Shown: in pieces, positions 39,322 to 47,023 of the stretch
Layout: the number at the start of each line of letters is the position of its first letter
How positions within the stretch are numbered: position 1 is the first letter of the stretch
Source of the DNA: Yinghuangia soli
GTDB lineage: Bacteria > Actinomycetota > Actinomycetes > Streptomycetales > Streptomycetaceae
Direction: 5' to 3'
Assembly (NCBI RefSeq): GCF_021502675.1
Contig: NZ_JAKFHA010000005.1
Location: forward strand, 62,001-126,000
DNA: 64,000 nucleotides
The notes under the pieces: generated by a model
Databases searched by the model: none
The model's input: only the letters and a program-made list of their open reading frames with translations
Told to the model about the DNA's origin: nothing
Position numbers and translations under genes: made by a program

Positions 39322-40377
39322 ATGACGATCACCCCGGCCGCAGACGGCTTCTCGATGCCCGCCGAGTGGGTCGAGCACGAGCAGACCTGGATGGCGTGGC
39401 CCACGTCCAACGAGACCTTCGGCGACGACGACAGCGGCGCGAACGACGACCTGCACAACGCGCGCGCCGCATGGGGCAAGGTCGCCGAGACGATCGCCCG
39501 CTACGAGCCGGTCACCATGGTCGCCAACCTCGGCGAGTCGGACACCGTGGCGCGGTACGTCGGGGCCCCGCTCACCGTGGTCGAACGCCCGCTCGACGAC
39601 GCGTGGATGCGCGACATCGGCCCGACGTTCCTCACCGACGGATCCGGCAACCTGGCCGCCGCCGACTGGATCTTCAACGGCTGGGGCGCGCAGGAGTGGG
39701 CGTCGTGGGAGCGCGACCAGCACATCGCCGAGCACGTGATCGAGCTGACCGGCGTCAAGCGCTATGCGTCCCGCATGGTCAACGAGGGCGGCGGCATCCA
39801 CGTCGACGGCGACGGCACCGTCATGATCACCGAGACGGTGCAGCTCGACGAGGGTCGCAACCCGGGCTGGAGCAAGGCCGAGGTCGAGGCCGAACTGCGG
39901 GACTACCTGGGCATCGAGAAGGTCATCTGGCTGCCCCGCGGCCTGACCCGCGACTACCAGCGGTACGGCACGCGCGGCCACATCGACATCGTGGCGTCGT
40001 TCGCCCGGCCCGGCGTGGTGCTGTGCCACACGCAGCCCGACCCCGCGCACCCGGACCACGAGGTGGGCAAGGAGAACGTCGCGCTGCTGCGCGCCGCCAC
40101 CGACGCCCGCGGCCGCAAGCTCGAGGTCGTGGAGATCCCGGCACCGACCGTGCTGGAGGAGGACGGCCACGGCTGGGTCGACTACAGCTACATCAACCAC
40201 TACGTCGTCAACGGCGCCGTGATCCTGTGCGGCTTCGACGACCCGCGCGACGAGGAGAACGCCGCGACGTTCGCCAAGGTCTTCCCCGGCCGGACCATCG
40301 AACTGGTCGACGCCCGGGAGATCTTCGCCAACGGCGGCGGCATCCACTGCATCACGCAGCAGCAGCCGCGCGTCTGA
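39322..40377 (+). CDS. aguA: Agmatine deiminase
   Basis: A 351-aa pentein-fold enzyme of the PAD_porph/AguA family. It turns agmatine into N-carbamoylputrescine and ammonia. Catalytic residues are in place: D92-D93 with LDDAWMRDIGPTF, E155 and GG in NEGGGIHVDG, H220 in GTRGHIDI and the nucleophile C343 in GGGIHCITQQQP. Length is near the family norm of 340-370 aa. It lies 95 bp behind the urease-like gene. The usual next enzyme, N-carbamoylputrescine amidase (AguB), is absent from the cluster. Confidence 0.9.
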   Translation: MTITPAADGFSMPAEWVEHEQTWMAWPTSNETFGDDDSGANDDLHNARAAWGKVAETIARYEPVTMVANLGESDTVARYVGAPLTVVERPLDDAWMRDIGPTFLTDGSGNLAAADWIFNGWGAQEWASWERDQHIAEHVIELTGVKRYASRMVNEGGGIHVDGDGTVMITETVQLDEGRNPGWSKAEVEAELRDYLGIEKVIWLPRGLTRDYQRYGTRGHIDIVASFARPGVVLCHTQPDPAHPDHEVGKENVALLRAATDARGRKLEVVEIPAPTVLEEDGHGWVDYSYINHYVVNGAVILCGFDDPRDEENAATFAKVFPGRTIELVDAREIFANGGGIHCITQQQPRV

Positions 40378-40387
40378 CGCGTTTGCC

Positions 40388-40427
40388 GGTCCTCGGCCCG
40401 GTCCCTTGAGGGGCCGGGCTGAGGACC
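40388..40427 (+). terminator. Hairpin terminator after the agmatine deiminase gene
   Basis: GGTCCTC-GGCCCGG (from 40388) pairs with CCGGGCT-GAGGACC (to 40427) around TCCCTTGAGGGG. The near-complete 18-bp stem should stop the operon. It also implies that the TetR gene at 40496 has its own promoter in the short gap that follows, or depends on read-through. Confidence 0.75.
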
Positions 40428-40495
40428 GTGCTCCACCGGCCGCGCCCGGCCCGCGTATCCTCGGGCGGCCGACGAACGAAAGAGGATCCACCGCC

Positions 40496-41110
40496 ATGCC
40501 GCCCCCGGCCCGCCGCAAGCGCCTCGAACAGCCGCGCGAGGTCGTCCTCCAGGCCGCCCTCGACGCCATCGCGGAGAGCGGCCTCGACGCCATGACGATG
40601 GCCGCCCTCGGCAAGCGCCTCGGCATCAGCGGCGGCCACATCCTCTACTACTTCGGGTCCAAGGACCGCCTGCTGGTCGAGACGCTGCGCTGGAGCGAGG
40701 AACTGCTCGGCGAACGCCGCCGCGAGCTGCTGGCCGGCCCGGCCCCCGCCGCCGAGCGCCTGGCCGGGTACGTCGACCTCTACCTCCCCGTCGGCCGCGC
40801 CGACCCGCGCTGGACGATCTGGGTCGCGGTGTACGGGCGTTCGCTCGGCGATGCGGAAGTGCTCCAGGCCGGGCACGACATCGAGCGGGTGTGGGCCGCC
40901 GAATTGGACGCCCTGCTCGTCGAGGGCGCCGACGCGGGGGAGTGGCCCGCCACGGACGCGGCTGCGCGCCGTGACTTCGCGGTCCGCCTGCACGGCATGC
41001 TCGACGGCTTCGCGCTGCAGATCGTGATCGGCGCCCCCGGCGTGGTCCGCGCGGACCGCCTGGCCCATGCGCTCGCCTACGTGCACAGCGAACTCACGCC
41101 CACTCGCTGA
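40496..41110 (+). CDS. TetR-family regulator
   Basis: A 204-aa repressor. The DNA-binding domain is at residues 8-60 (LEQPREVVLQAALDAIAESG, MTMAALGKRLGISGGHILYYF, GSKDRLLVETL), a form related to BetI-type regulators. The C-terminal domain (YLPVGRADPRWTIWVAVYGR, RRDFAVRLHGMLDGFALQIVIG) is also BetI-like. The ATG has AGAGGA upstream. It most likely controls the urease-agmatine deiminase operon through the inverted repeats at 36448-36488, with agmatine, guanidino or related amine as inducer. Confidence 0.9.
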   Translation: MPPPARRKRLEQPREVVLQAALDAIAESGLDAMTMAALGKRLGISGGHILYYFGSKDRLLVETLRWSEELLGERRRELLAGPAPAAERLAGYVDLYLPVGRADPRWTIWVAVYGRSLGDAEVLQAGHDIERVWAAELDALLVEGADAGEWPATDAAARRDFAVRLHGMLDGFALQIVIGAPGVVRADRLAHALAYVHSELTPTR

Positions 41111-41424
41111 CGTTTGCCCTGTCGTACTGCGCATCGATCACGTCAAAAACCGGCAATACCTGGCATTTGACCGACTCATCCCGAGAATGTGCCACTCTAA
41201 ACGGCGGTATGTGGTGCATGAGTGCATATTGCGCGCCGTGCCGAGCATGCTCCGGACAGAGGTCCGGAGGGCAAGAATCCGGAGCAAGTGCGCGAGTCGG
41301 TCGTTCGAGGTGATGCGCCATCAACCGCCTGAGTTCTTCCAGGGCGAGGAGGGGGACGTCGAAGGCCGCGCCCGATTGGTGGCGCGACCCCAAGCGGCGT
41401 ACCTCGGCCATCACGCTCGTCCTC

Positions 41425-42126
41425 GTGCTCCTCGTCATTGCCGCGCTCATCGACCGCGGCAGTTGCTCGCCGCGTCCCGGCGGCGACCAGGCCGGTCCGG
41501 CGGCAGGGACGGCGCCGGCCGGCGCGGCGGGCCAGGAGGGCCCCGGTGGCACCCCCACCGGGGCCGGCTCCGCACCCGCGCCCGCGCCGAAGACGACCCC
41601 GGCGCCGGCCAAGACGTCGGCCGCGCCGCAGCCCGCTCCCACCGCCACCGACGGCGTGCCGCAGGTGGTCGGCAAGGACCTGCAGAAGGCCCGCGACGCG
41701 GTCTGGATGGCGGGCTACCACTTCATCAAGCCGCACGACGCGCTCGGGCGCGGGCGTACCCAGCTGCTGCTCAGCAACTGGCAGGTCTGCGACCAGAATC
41801 CGGGGCCCGGCAAGGTCGACAAGGACACCACGGTCCGGCTCGGCGTGGTCCGCAAGGACGAGGACTGCCCGACCACCCCGATGCCCACCACCAAGCCGTC
41901 CGCCCCCGACGGGATCACCCCCGACGTGCTGGGCCGGAGCGTCAACGTGGTCCGGCAGGCGCTGCGCAGCGAGGTCAAGGTGGACGCCGACGACCTCAAG
42001 AGCGGCCGCCCGATCATCATCGAGAACCACTGGCAGGTCTGCACCCAGAACCCGGCCCCGGGTGCCCCGTTGCCCAAGGACAAGATCCGGCTCGGGGTCG
42101 TGAAGTTCGGGGAGAAGTGCCCGTAG
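41425..42126 (+). CDS. Membrane-anchored protein with two Cys-containing PASTA-like repeats
   Basis: At least 233 aa. The frame is open upstream to 41314 and reads APDWWRDPKRRTSAITLVLV before the GTG, so the transmembrane helix (ITLVLVLLVIAALI) begins earlier and the real start is not a standard codon or was lost. A Pro/Ala/Thr linker follows. Then come two copies of a PASTA-type domain (VPQVVGKDLQKARDAVWMAG and ITPDVLGRSVNVVRQALRSE), each ending NWQVCxQNPxPG ... RLGVVxxxExCP with two Cys that could form a disulfide. It would sit outside the cell and bind cell-wall material. Confidence 0.65.
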   Translation: MLLVIAALIDRGSCSPRPGGDQAGPAAGTAPAGAAGQEGPGGTPTGAGSAPAPAPKTTPAPAKTSAAPQPAPTATDGVPQVVGKDLQKARDAVWMAGYHFIKPHDALGRGRTQLLLSNWQVCDQNPGPGKVDKDTTVRLGVVRKDEDCPTTPMPTTKPSAPDGITPDVLGRSVNVVRQALRSEVKVDADDLKSGRPIIIENHWQVCTQNPAPGAPLPKDKIRLGVVKFGEKCP

Positions 42127-42179
42127 ATCGCGAGGCGTTCGCCCACTCCTGCGCGCGGTAGACGAGTTGGGTTTGACAT

Positions 42180-43316
42180 GTGCCCTCCGAGGAAGCCCAG
42201 ATCGCACTCCTCGGGGCCGGCTACGCGCTCGCCGGGTCCTCGTACGACCCGAACGGATCGTGGTGGGCCATGGCGAGCGCCGAACGCGACCAACTCGCCA
42301 CCCTGGAAGCCTTCGGCCGCGTCGAACGCCCGCCATCCCGCACGATCGCCGTGGGGGAGTCGATGGGCGGGCTGATCACCCAGCGCCTGGCCGAGGACCG
42401 CACCGGGCGCATCGACGCCGCACTGCCGCTGTGCGGCCTCTCGGCCGGAATCCTGGACATGGGCGATTACTTCCTGCGGGGCCAACTCGCCATCACCACC
42501 TTGCTGCTGCCCGGCGAAGCAGTCGACCTCGTCGGCTTCGACAGCTTCGCCGAAGCCCAGGCGTCCGGGCAGCGCCTGATGGCCGCGGTCGACGCTGCCC
42601 AGGCCACGCCCGAAGGGCGGGCCCGGGTCGCCCTGGCGGCCGCGTACCTGAACCTGCCCGACTGGGCCGAGGGCACTGCCGGCCCGCCGGCGCGCGACCA
42701 CGTGCACGCGCGCGCCGCGCAGCAATACGCGGGCATGTTCCAGGGGCTGCTCAACTTCCTGACCTGGTTCGGCCGGTACCAGATCGAACTCGCCCTGGGC
42801 GGCAACCCGTCCAGCACGGTCGGCGCGGACTATGCGGCGCTGCTCCGGAGCTCGCGGCACGCGGACGTCGTCCGGGCGCTGTACGCCGAGGCGGGCCTGG
42901 ACCTGCGTACCGACCTGTCCGCGCTCGCGGCGGCCCCGCCCATCGCGGCCGACCCCGCGGCCAGGGCCGAGGCACGGCGTACCGGGACATCCGGCCAGGC
43001 GCTGAACGTCCCGACGCTGAATGTGCACAACACCGCCGACCCGCTCGCCCCGGTCGAGCAGGAGGCCTCTTTTGCGGAGCGGGTGCGGGCCGCCGGCGAC
43101 GGCAGGCTGCTGCGGCAGGCGTACGTCGCGCGTCCGGGGCACTGCATCTTCAGTGCGGCCGAGGTCGTCGCATCGGTACGGGCCCTGGACTTCCGCCTCG
43201 ACTTCGGGCATTGGGGACCGGTCGCCGAACCGTGGGCGCTGGACGCCGCGGCGGAGGCGACGGGGCTGGGTGCGGCGGAGTTCGTCAGGTACCGGCCGGG
43301 CCGACTGGTCGTGTGA
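42180..43316 (+). CDS. Alpha/beta hydrolase, N-terminus missing
   Basis: The nucleophile elbow is GESMGG (S61), the acid is in NVHNTADPLAP (about 285) and the catalytic His is H321 in RPGHCIF, so the catalytic triad can be placed. In the secreted hydrolase family this resembles (usually 430-480 aa with a signal peptide) about 80-100 residues, including the signal peptide and oxyanion-hole HG loop, should precede residue 1. The frame is closed by a TGA two codons before the GTG, so these are absent. It may be a 5'-truncated pseudogene or a cytosolic remnant. LysR gene follows. Confidence 0.6.
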   Translation: MPSEEAQIALLGAGYALAGSSYDPNGSWWAMASAERDQLATLEAFGRVERPPSRTIAVGESMGGLITQRLAEDRTGRIDAALPLCGLSAGILDMGDYFLRGQLAITTLLLPGEAVDLVGFDSFAEAQASGQRLMAAVDAAQATPEGRARVALAAAYLNLPDWAEGTAGPPARDHVHARAAQQYAGMFQGLLNFLTWFGRYQIELALGGNPSSTVGADYAALLRSSRHADVVRALYAEAGLDLRTDLSALAAAPPIAADPAARAEARRTGTSGQALNVPTLNVHNTADPLAPVEQEASFAERVRAAGDGRLLRQAYVARPGHCIFSAAEVVASVRALDFRLDFGHWGPVAEPWALDAAAEATGLGAAEFVRYRPGRLVV

Positions 43317-43511
43317 GTGCGGAGGCGGGGCGGTCGGCGGCCCCGTCCCGTTTCCCGTCGGTTCCCGTGCCGAATGTGCCGGGCGTCGCAATGCCGGCGG
43401 GGCTCTGGCATCCGCGGCCGCGGCACGCGACGATTGCGCCCGGCGCTGTCCGCACAGCTCCGGAACCGGTCACACGCGCACCACCGCACCTCGGCACCAC
43501 GGAGTCCCCGC

Positions 43512-44432
43512 ATGGCCCACGACGGCGGCACCGACCCTCGGCTGACCGTGCATCAGCTGCGCCGCCTCATCGCGGTCGCCGAGCACGGTTCGATTTCGGC
43601 TGCCGCCGCGGCGCTCTACATCGCCCAGCCGGCCCTGTCCAAGTCCCTGCTCGAACTGGAACGCAACGTCGGAACCCGGCTGTTCGCCCGCACCAATCGA
43701 GGCACGGTGCTCTCCGCGGACGGCGAGCGCGCGGTCCGGCTGGCCCGGGCGATCCTCGCCGACGTGCAGGCGTTCGAGGGACTGGCCCAGCCGAGACCGC
43801 CCGCCGCTCCCGCCCGCACGCCGCTGTGCATCGCGGCCACCCCGATGCTGTCCAACGACCTCGGCACGCACCTGATCCCGACCTTCGTGGCCGGGCATCC
43901 GCAGATCCCGGTGCGCCTGGTCCGCTCGCCCTCCCGCGAGGCGCTCTTCGCGGCGCTGCACGACGGGACGGCCGACGTCGGCGTCGCCGCGATGCCGGTG
44001 CCGGACGGCCTCGCGGCGCGGCGGCTCGCGGTCCGCGAGGTGGTGCTGGTCTCGCCCGCCGACGTCGATCTGCCGCCGGCCGTGAACAACACCCATCTCG
44101 ACGGCCTGCCGCTGGTGCTGCCGCCGCCCGGTTCGGGACGCCGCGACGACATCGACCGGCTGCTCGCCGCGGCCGGGGTCCGGCCGGTGGTCGCGATGGA
44201 GGCCGAGGAGAGGTCCGCGTGGGTGGCCTGCGTCCGGGCCGGGCTCGGCTCCGCATTCCTGTACCGCGACCTGGTGGAACACCTCGGCTACGAGGGCACC
44301 GTGGTCCGCCCCTTCGACCCGCCGGTCCGCGGCACTGTCGCGCTGATCCACCCGCCCGGCGAACCCGGGCCCGCCGCCGCGGCCTTCATGGCGCATGCGT
44401 TGGCAGCGGGCCTGCGGCCGGGCGTCCACTGA
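43512..44432 (+). CDS. LysR-family transcription regulator
   Basis: A 306-aa LTTR. The N-terminal HTH is LTVHQLRRLIAVAEHGSISA, continuing AAALYIAQPALSKSLLELER (about residues 10-60), followed by the linker helix and the periplasmic-binding-like effector domain (TPLCIAATPMLSNDLGTHLIP, ADVGVAAMPVPDGL, LVLPPPGSGRRDDIDRLL). The ATG lies after GGAGTCCCCGC. It usually controls adjacent metabolic genes; candidates are the alpha/beta hydrolase upstream or targets elsewhere. It converges on the TetR gene with a 3-bp gap. Confidence 0.9.
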   Translation: MAHDGGTDPRLTVHQLRRLIAVAEHGSISAAAAALYIAQPALSKSLLELERNVGTRLFARTNRGTVLSADGERAVRLARAILADVQAFEGLAQPRPPAAPARTPLCIAATPMLSNDLGTHLIPTFVAGHPQIPVRLVRSPSREALFAALHDGTADVGVAAMPVPDGLAARRLAVREVVLVSPADVDLPPAVNNTHLDGLPLVLPPPGSGRRDDIDRLLAAAGVRPVVAMEAEERSAWVACVRAGLGSAFLYRDLVEHLGYEGTVVRPFDPPVRGTVALIHPPGEPGPAAAAFMAHALAAGLRPGVH

Positions 44433-44435
44433 CCG

Positions 44436-45011
44436 TCAGCCCGCGGGGACGACCCGGTCCACGATGCCGTCGACCAGCACCTCCAACGAGTCCGCGGCGA
44501 CCGCGCCGGGCGTCGTCAGGTGCTCGACGATCAGCCCCAGTATCGCGAAATAGAGAACGCTGACCGTCGTGCGGTCGCCCGGCAGCCCGCTGCCCAGGTG
44601 GAAGCTGATGGACGCCTCGTACTCCGGCTGCAGCATCTCGGTGAGCGCGGCGCGCAGCTCGGGGCGCCGGGTCGCCTCCAGGCGCAGTTCCAGCAGCGCG
44701 ATGTAGCCGACCCGGTCGCCGGTCACGCGGGCCATCAGCTCGTGCATGAACTGCCGCACGACCTCGCGCGACGGGGGCGCTTCGAGGGTCTTGGCGACCG
44801 CGTCCGGATCCGGCCCGAGACGGGCGTAGATGCGCGGGGCGATCTGGTTCACCAGGTCGTCGCGGCGCCCGAAGTAGTTCGACGCGGTGCCCTTGGGGAC
44901 GCCGGCCGCGGCGTCGACCGCGCGGAAGGTGAGCCCGCGGGCGCCCTCGGCAGCCAGCACGCTGATCGCGGCGTCGAGCAGTGCCGCGCGTCTTTCGGGG
45001 TTCTGGACCAT
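44436..45011 (-). CDS. TetR-family regulator
   Basis: A 191-aa repressor with a standard HTH domain (MVQNPERRAALLDAAISVLA, LTFRAVDAAAGVPKGTASNY, FGRRDDLVNQI) and a C-terminal domain of the TetR_C_6 shape (ELRLEATRRPELRAAL, VSVLYFAILGLIVEHL). It diverges from the DHFR-family gene at 45142. The 130-bp gap holds a promoter overlapped by palindromic CTAYAACTGTAG sites at 45060-45095, the likely operator. Note that the GtrA gene at 53572 has the same site. Confidence 0.9.
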   Translation of the reverse strand: MVQNPERRAALLDAAISVLAAEGARGLTFRAVDAAAGVPKGTASNYFGRRDDLVNQIAPRIYARLGPDPDAVAKTLEAPPSREVVRQFMHELMARVTGDRVGYIALLELRLEATRRPELRAALTEMLQPEYEASISFHLGSGLPGDRTTVSVLYFAILGLIVEHLTTPGAVAADSLEVLVDGIVDRVVPAG

Positions 45012-45059
45012 GTCGCCGGGCCTCCTGGTTCGCGCATTTCGGATGGTCGCGCGGATCGC

Positions 45060-45095
45060 TTGCAACCACTACAGATGAAGTACTATAACTGTAGT
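45060..45095 (+). promoter_or_regulatory. Promoter with CTATAACTGTAG operator, DHFR-family gene
   Basis: TTGCAA (45060-45065) and TATAAC (45084-45089), 18 bases apart, make a promoter for the plus-strand gene. Perfect arms ACTACAG (45068-45074) and CTGTAGT (45089-45095) flank it, and CTATAACTGTAGT (45083-45095) is itself a near palindrome over the -10 box. The same core appears before the GtrA gene at 53542-53554. Confidence 0.6.
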
Positions 45096-45141
45096 CGTTC
45101 GACCGGGGGCAAGGCCCCGGCGGCACCCACCAAGGAGTCGT

Positions 45142-45717
45142 ATGCGCAAGCTCACCTACTACATCAGCCACTCGATCGACGGCTTCATCGCCGCTCCGGA
45201 CGGTGACTTCAACTTCCTCATGGGCTTCGACGAGATGTTCGCCTGGATCGTCGAGAACAGCCCGGAGACGCTCCCGACCCCGGTCCACGCCGCCATCGGC
45301 AGCGACCCCACGCCCAAGAAGTACGACACGGTGATCATGGGCCGTGCCACGTACGACCCGGGCTACAACGTCGGCTTGTTCAGCCCGTACGCGCACCTGC
45401 GGCAGTACGTCGTGACGAGCTCGCTCAAGGAGACCCCGGCCGCGGACGTGACGCTGGTCGGCTCCGACCCGCTCGCGACCGTCCGCGCCCTCAAGGCCGA
45501 GGACGGCGACATGGGCATCTGGCTGGCCGGCGGCGGCACGCTCGCCAGTGCGCTCTACGACGAGATCGACGAACTGGTCTTCAAGACCTACCCGGTCCTG
45601 GCCGGTGCGGGCATCCCGCTCTTCCAGGGCCCGTTCAACCCGCGCCGCTTCGACCTCGTCGAGACCCGGCAGTTCGCCGAGGGCAGCTCGGTGAGCCACT
45701 ACGTGAAGACGACGTGA
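45142..45717 (+). CDS. Dihydrofolate reductase family protein (RibD_C type)
   Basis: A 191-aa protein that begins MRKLTYYISHSIDGFIAAPD, as in the YwjB/YyaP-like DHFR-fold proteins. It shows VIMGRATYDPGYNVG, QYVVTSS, MGIWLAGGGTLASALYDEID (NADPH loop) and TYPVLAGAGIPLFQG. Such proteins reduce a pterin or riboflavin precursor analogue, or have no known substrate. The gene is repressed, probably, by the divergent TetR. A strong terminator follows. Confidence 0.85.
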   Translation: MRKLTYYISHSIDGFIAAPDGDFNFLMGFDEMFAWIVENSPETLPTPVHAAIGSDPTPKKYDTVIMGRATYDPGYNVGLFSPYAHLRQYVVTSSLKETPAADVTLVGSDPLATVRALKAEDGDMGIWLAGGGTLASALYDEIDELVFKTYPVLAGAGIPLFQGPFNPRRFDLVETRQFAEGSSVSHYVKTT

Positions 45718-45727
45718 CCCGCGTCCT

Positions 45728-45775
45728 GGCACCCGCCTCCCGGCCCTGAGCCGCCGAGGCGGGTGCCTCTTTTGC
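45728..45775 (+). terminator. Rho-independent terminator
   Basis: GGCACCCGCCTC (45728-45739) pairs fully with GAGGCGGGTGCC (45756-45767), followed by TCTTTTGC. It ends the DHFR-family transcript. Confidence 0.85.
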
Positions 45776-45920
45776 GGGTCCCCGCTTCTCCCCGCTCCTC
45801 CCCGCGGTCGCACCGACCACAGCCGGCCTCCCCGTACGCCCCGACGCCCGAACCCGGTGGAACCCGTTCCCGGTGCGCTGCGTCGAACGGCAACCAGTTG
45901 GGACTGCCGAGGGAGACGTC

Positions 45921-46955
45921 GTGGCCGAGGCCGATGAAGCAGAGCCGGCACCAAGCAAGTTCAGCCGCCGCGTCGTGGCGGTCGCGGCCGCGATCGTGGT
46001 GGCCGTCGCGGGCGGTACTGCCGGTGCGGTGGCGCTCTATGACGACGGCGGCGGCCGCGAAGACGGCCCGACGCCTCTGGCCGCACGCATCGCGCTCGAC
46101 TGCCCGGCGACCGTCCCCGCCCCTGGGCCGCTCGATCCGCGGGCGACGACCGGGAACGGGCACACCCTGGCGCGGGGCGCGCTGGCGGTGCGGATCTGTT
46201 CGGGGGAGTTCAGCCGCGAAGGCAATCTCATGCAGCCTGCCGTTCCGTGGCCGACCACTTTGTACCGGGACGTCGAGAAGTTCATCACCGCGATCAATGA
46301 CCTGAGCGGCGAGGAACCCCCGGAAACGTGCACCTTGGCAGCCACACCCTACGTTCCGCTGGAGATCCTTTATCCGGACGGCGTGCGGGTGTCGGTCCCG
46401 CTGAAACTGGGCGGGTGCGGCGTTCTCCAGATCGGCGACGCGGTCTACGAGAACGCGGACGAGCTGACCGGGATCATGAGCCGCCTCCTCGAGAAGCAGC
46501 GCCTCGCCGACCCGCCGGTCCCCGCACCCGGCCCGCCGACGTGCCCGGCAGCCCCGCCGAAGTGGGAGTTCGCGGCCGCCTCGGATGCGATCACCAGTGA
46601 CGGGCGGCCCGTTCCGTACCCTGCGGCGGCGCTCACCGCGTGTCGTTACGACGTCGGCGCGGACGGCAATTGGGTGCTGACCGCCACCGAGGACCGCATG
46701 GCGGATGCCGCCTTCTTGCGCGATCGCATCAACGAACTGCGTTTCCCGGGGCCGCCGTACACCCGCTTCGGCTGTCCGTCCGCCAGCGGCCCGATGGTGG
46801 TCCTGTACTTCGCCGACGTCGCGGGCGGGCAGTACCGGGTCGCGGTACACAGCGGTCAGCCCGGGTGCCTGGCCATGTTGGTGGGCGGGTCGGGCTTTAC
46901 CGGTCAAGGGGCCGTCGATCCCCCCGAGGAGCTCCTGGAGCGTCTCGGTCTCTGA
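45921..46955 (+). CDS. Membrane-anchored secreted protein, tandem paralogue 1
   Basis: A 344-aa protein. GTG start after GGGAGACGTC. The first 20 residues are hydrophilic (VAEADEAEPAPSKFSRR); the helix VVAVAAAIVVAVAGGTAGAVAL follows, so the body is outside. It contains many Cys in fixed places (ALDCPA, VRICSGEF, PETCTLA, LGGCGVLQ, PTCPA, TACRYD, FGCPS, PGCLAML), suggesting about four disulfides. Two similar halves of about 130 aa are indicated by the RDV..FI / RDRINEL and ADVAGGQYRV segments. I recognise no family. The next gene is a close paralogue. Confidence 0.7.
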   Translation: MAEADEAEPAPSKFSRRVVAVAAAIVVAVAGGTAGAVALYDDGGGREDGPTPLAARIALDCPATVPAPGPLDPRATTGNGHTLARGALAVRICSGEFSREGNLMQPAVPWPTTLYRDVEKFITAINDLSGEEPPETCTLAATPYVPLEILYPDGVRVSVPLKLGGCGVLQIGDAVYENADELTGIMSRLLEKQRLADPPVPAPGPPTCPAAPPKWEFAAASDAITSDGRPVPYPAAALTACRYDVGADGNWVLTATEDRMADAAFLRDRINELRFPGPPYTRFGCPSASGPMVVLYFADVAGGQYRVAVHSGQPGCLAMLVGGSGFTGQGAVDPPEELLERLGL

Positions 46956-47023
46956 CCCGGCGGAACCCGGATCCGGTACGGCGCGTCGAACGGCAACCAG
47001 TCGGTGCAGACGAGGAGGACTCC

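Noticed and set aside
41067-42161. Open frame across the PASTA gene in another frame
   Set aside because: Its product is low-complexity Arg/Gly/Ala text, while the overlapping frame has clean PASTA repeats and a membrane helix.
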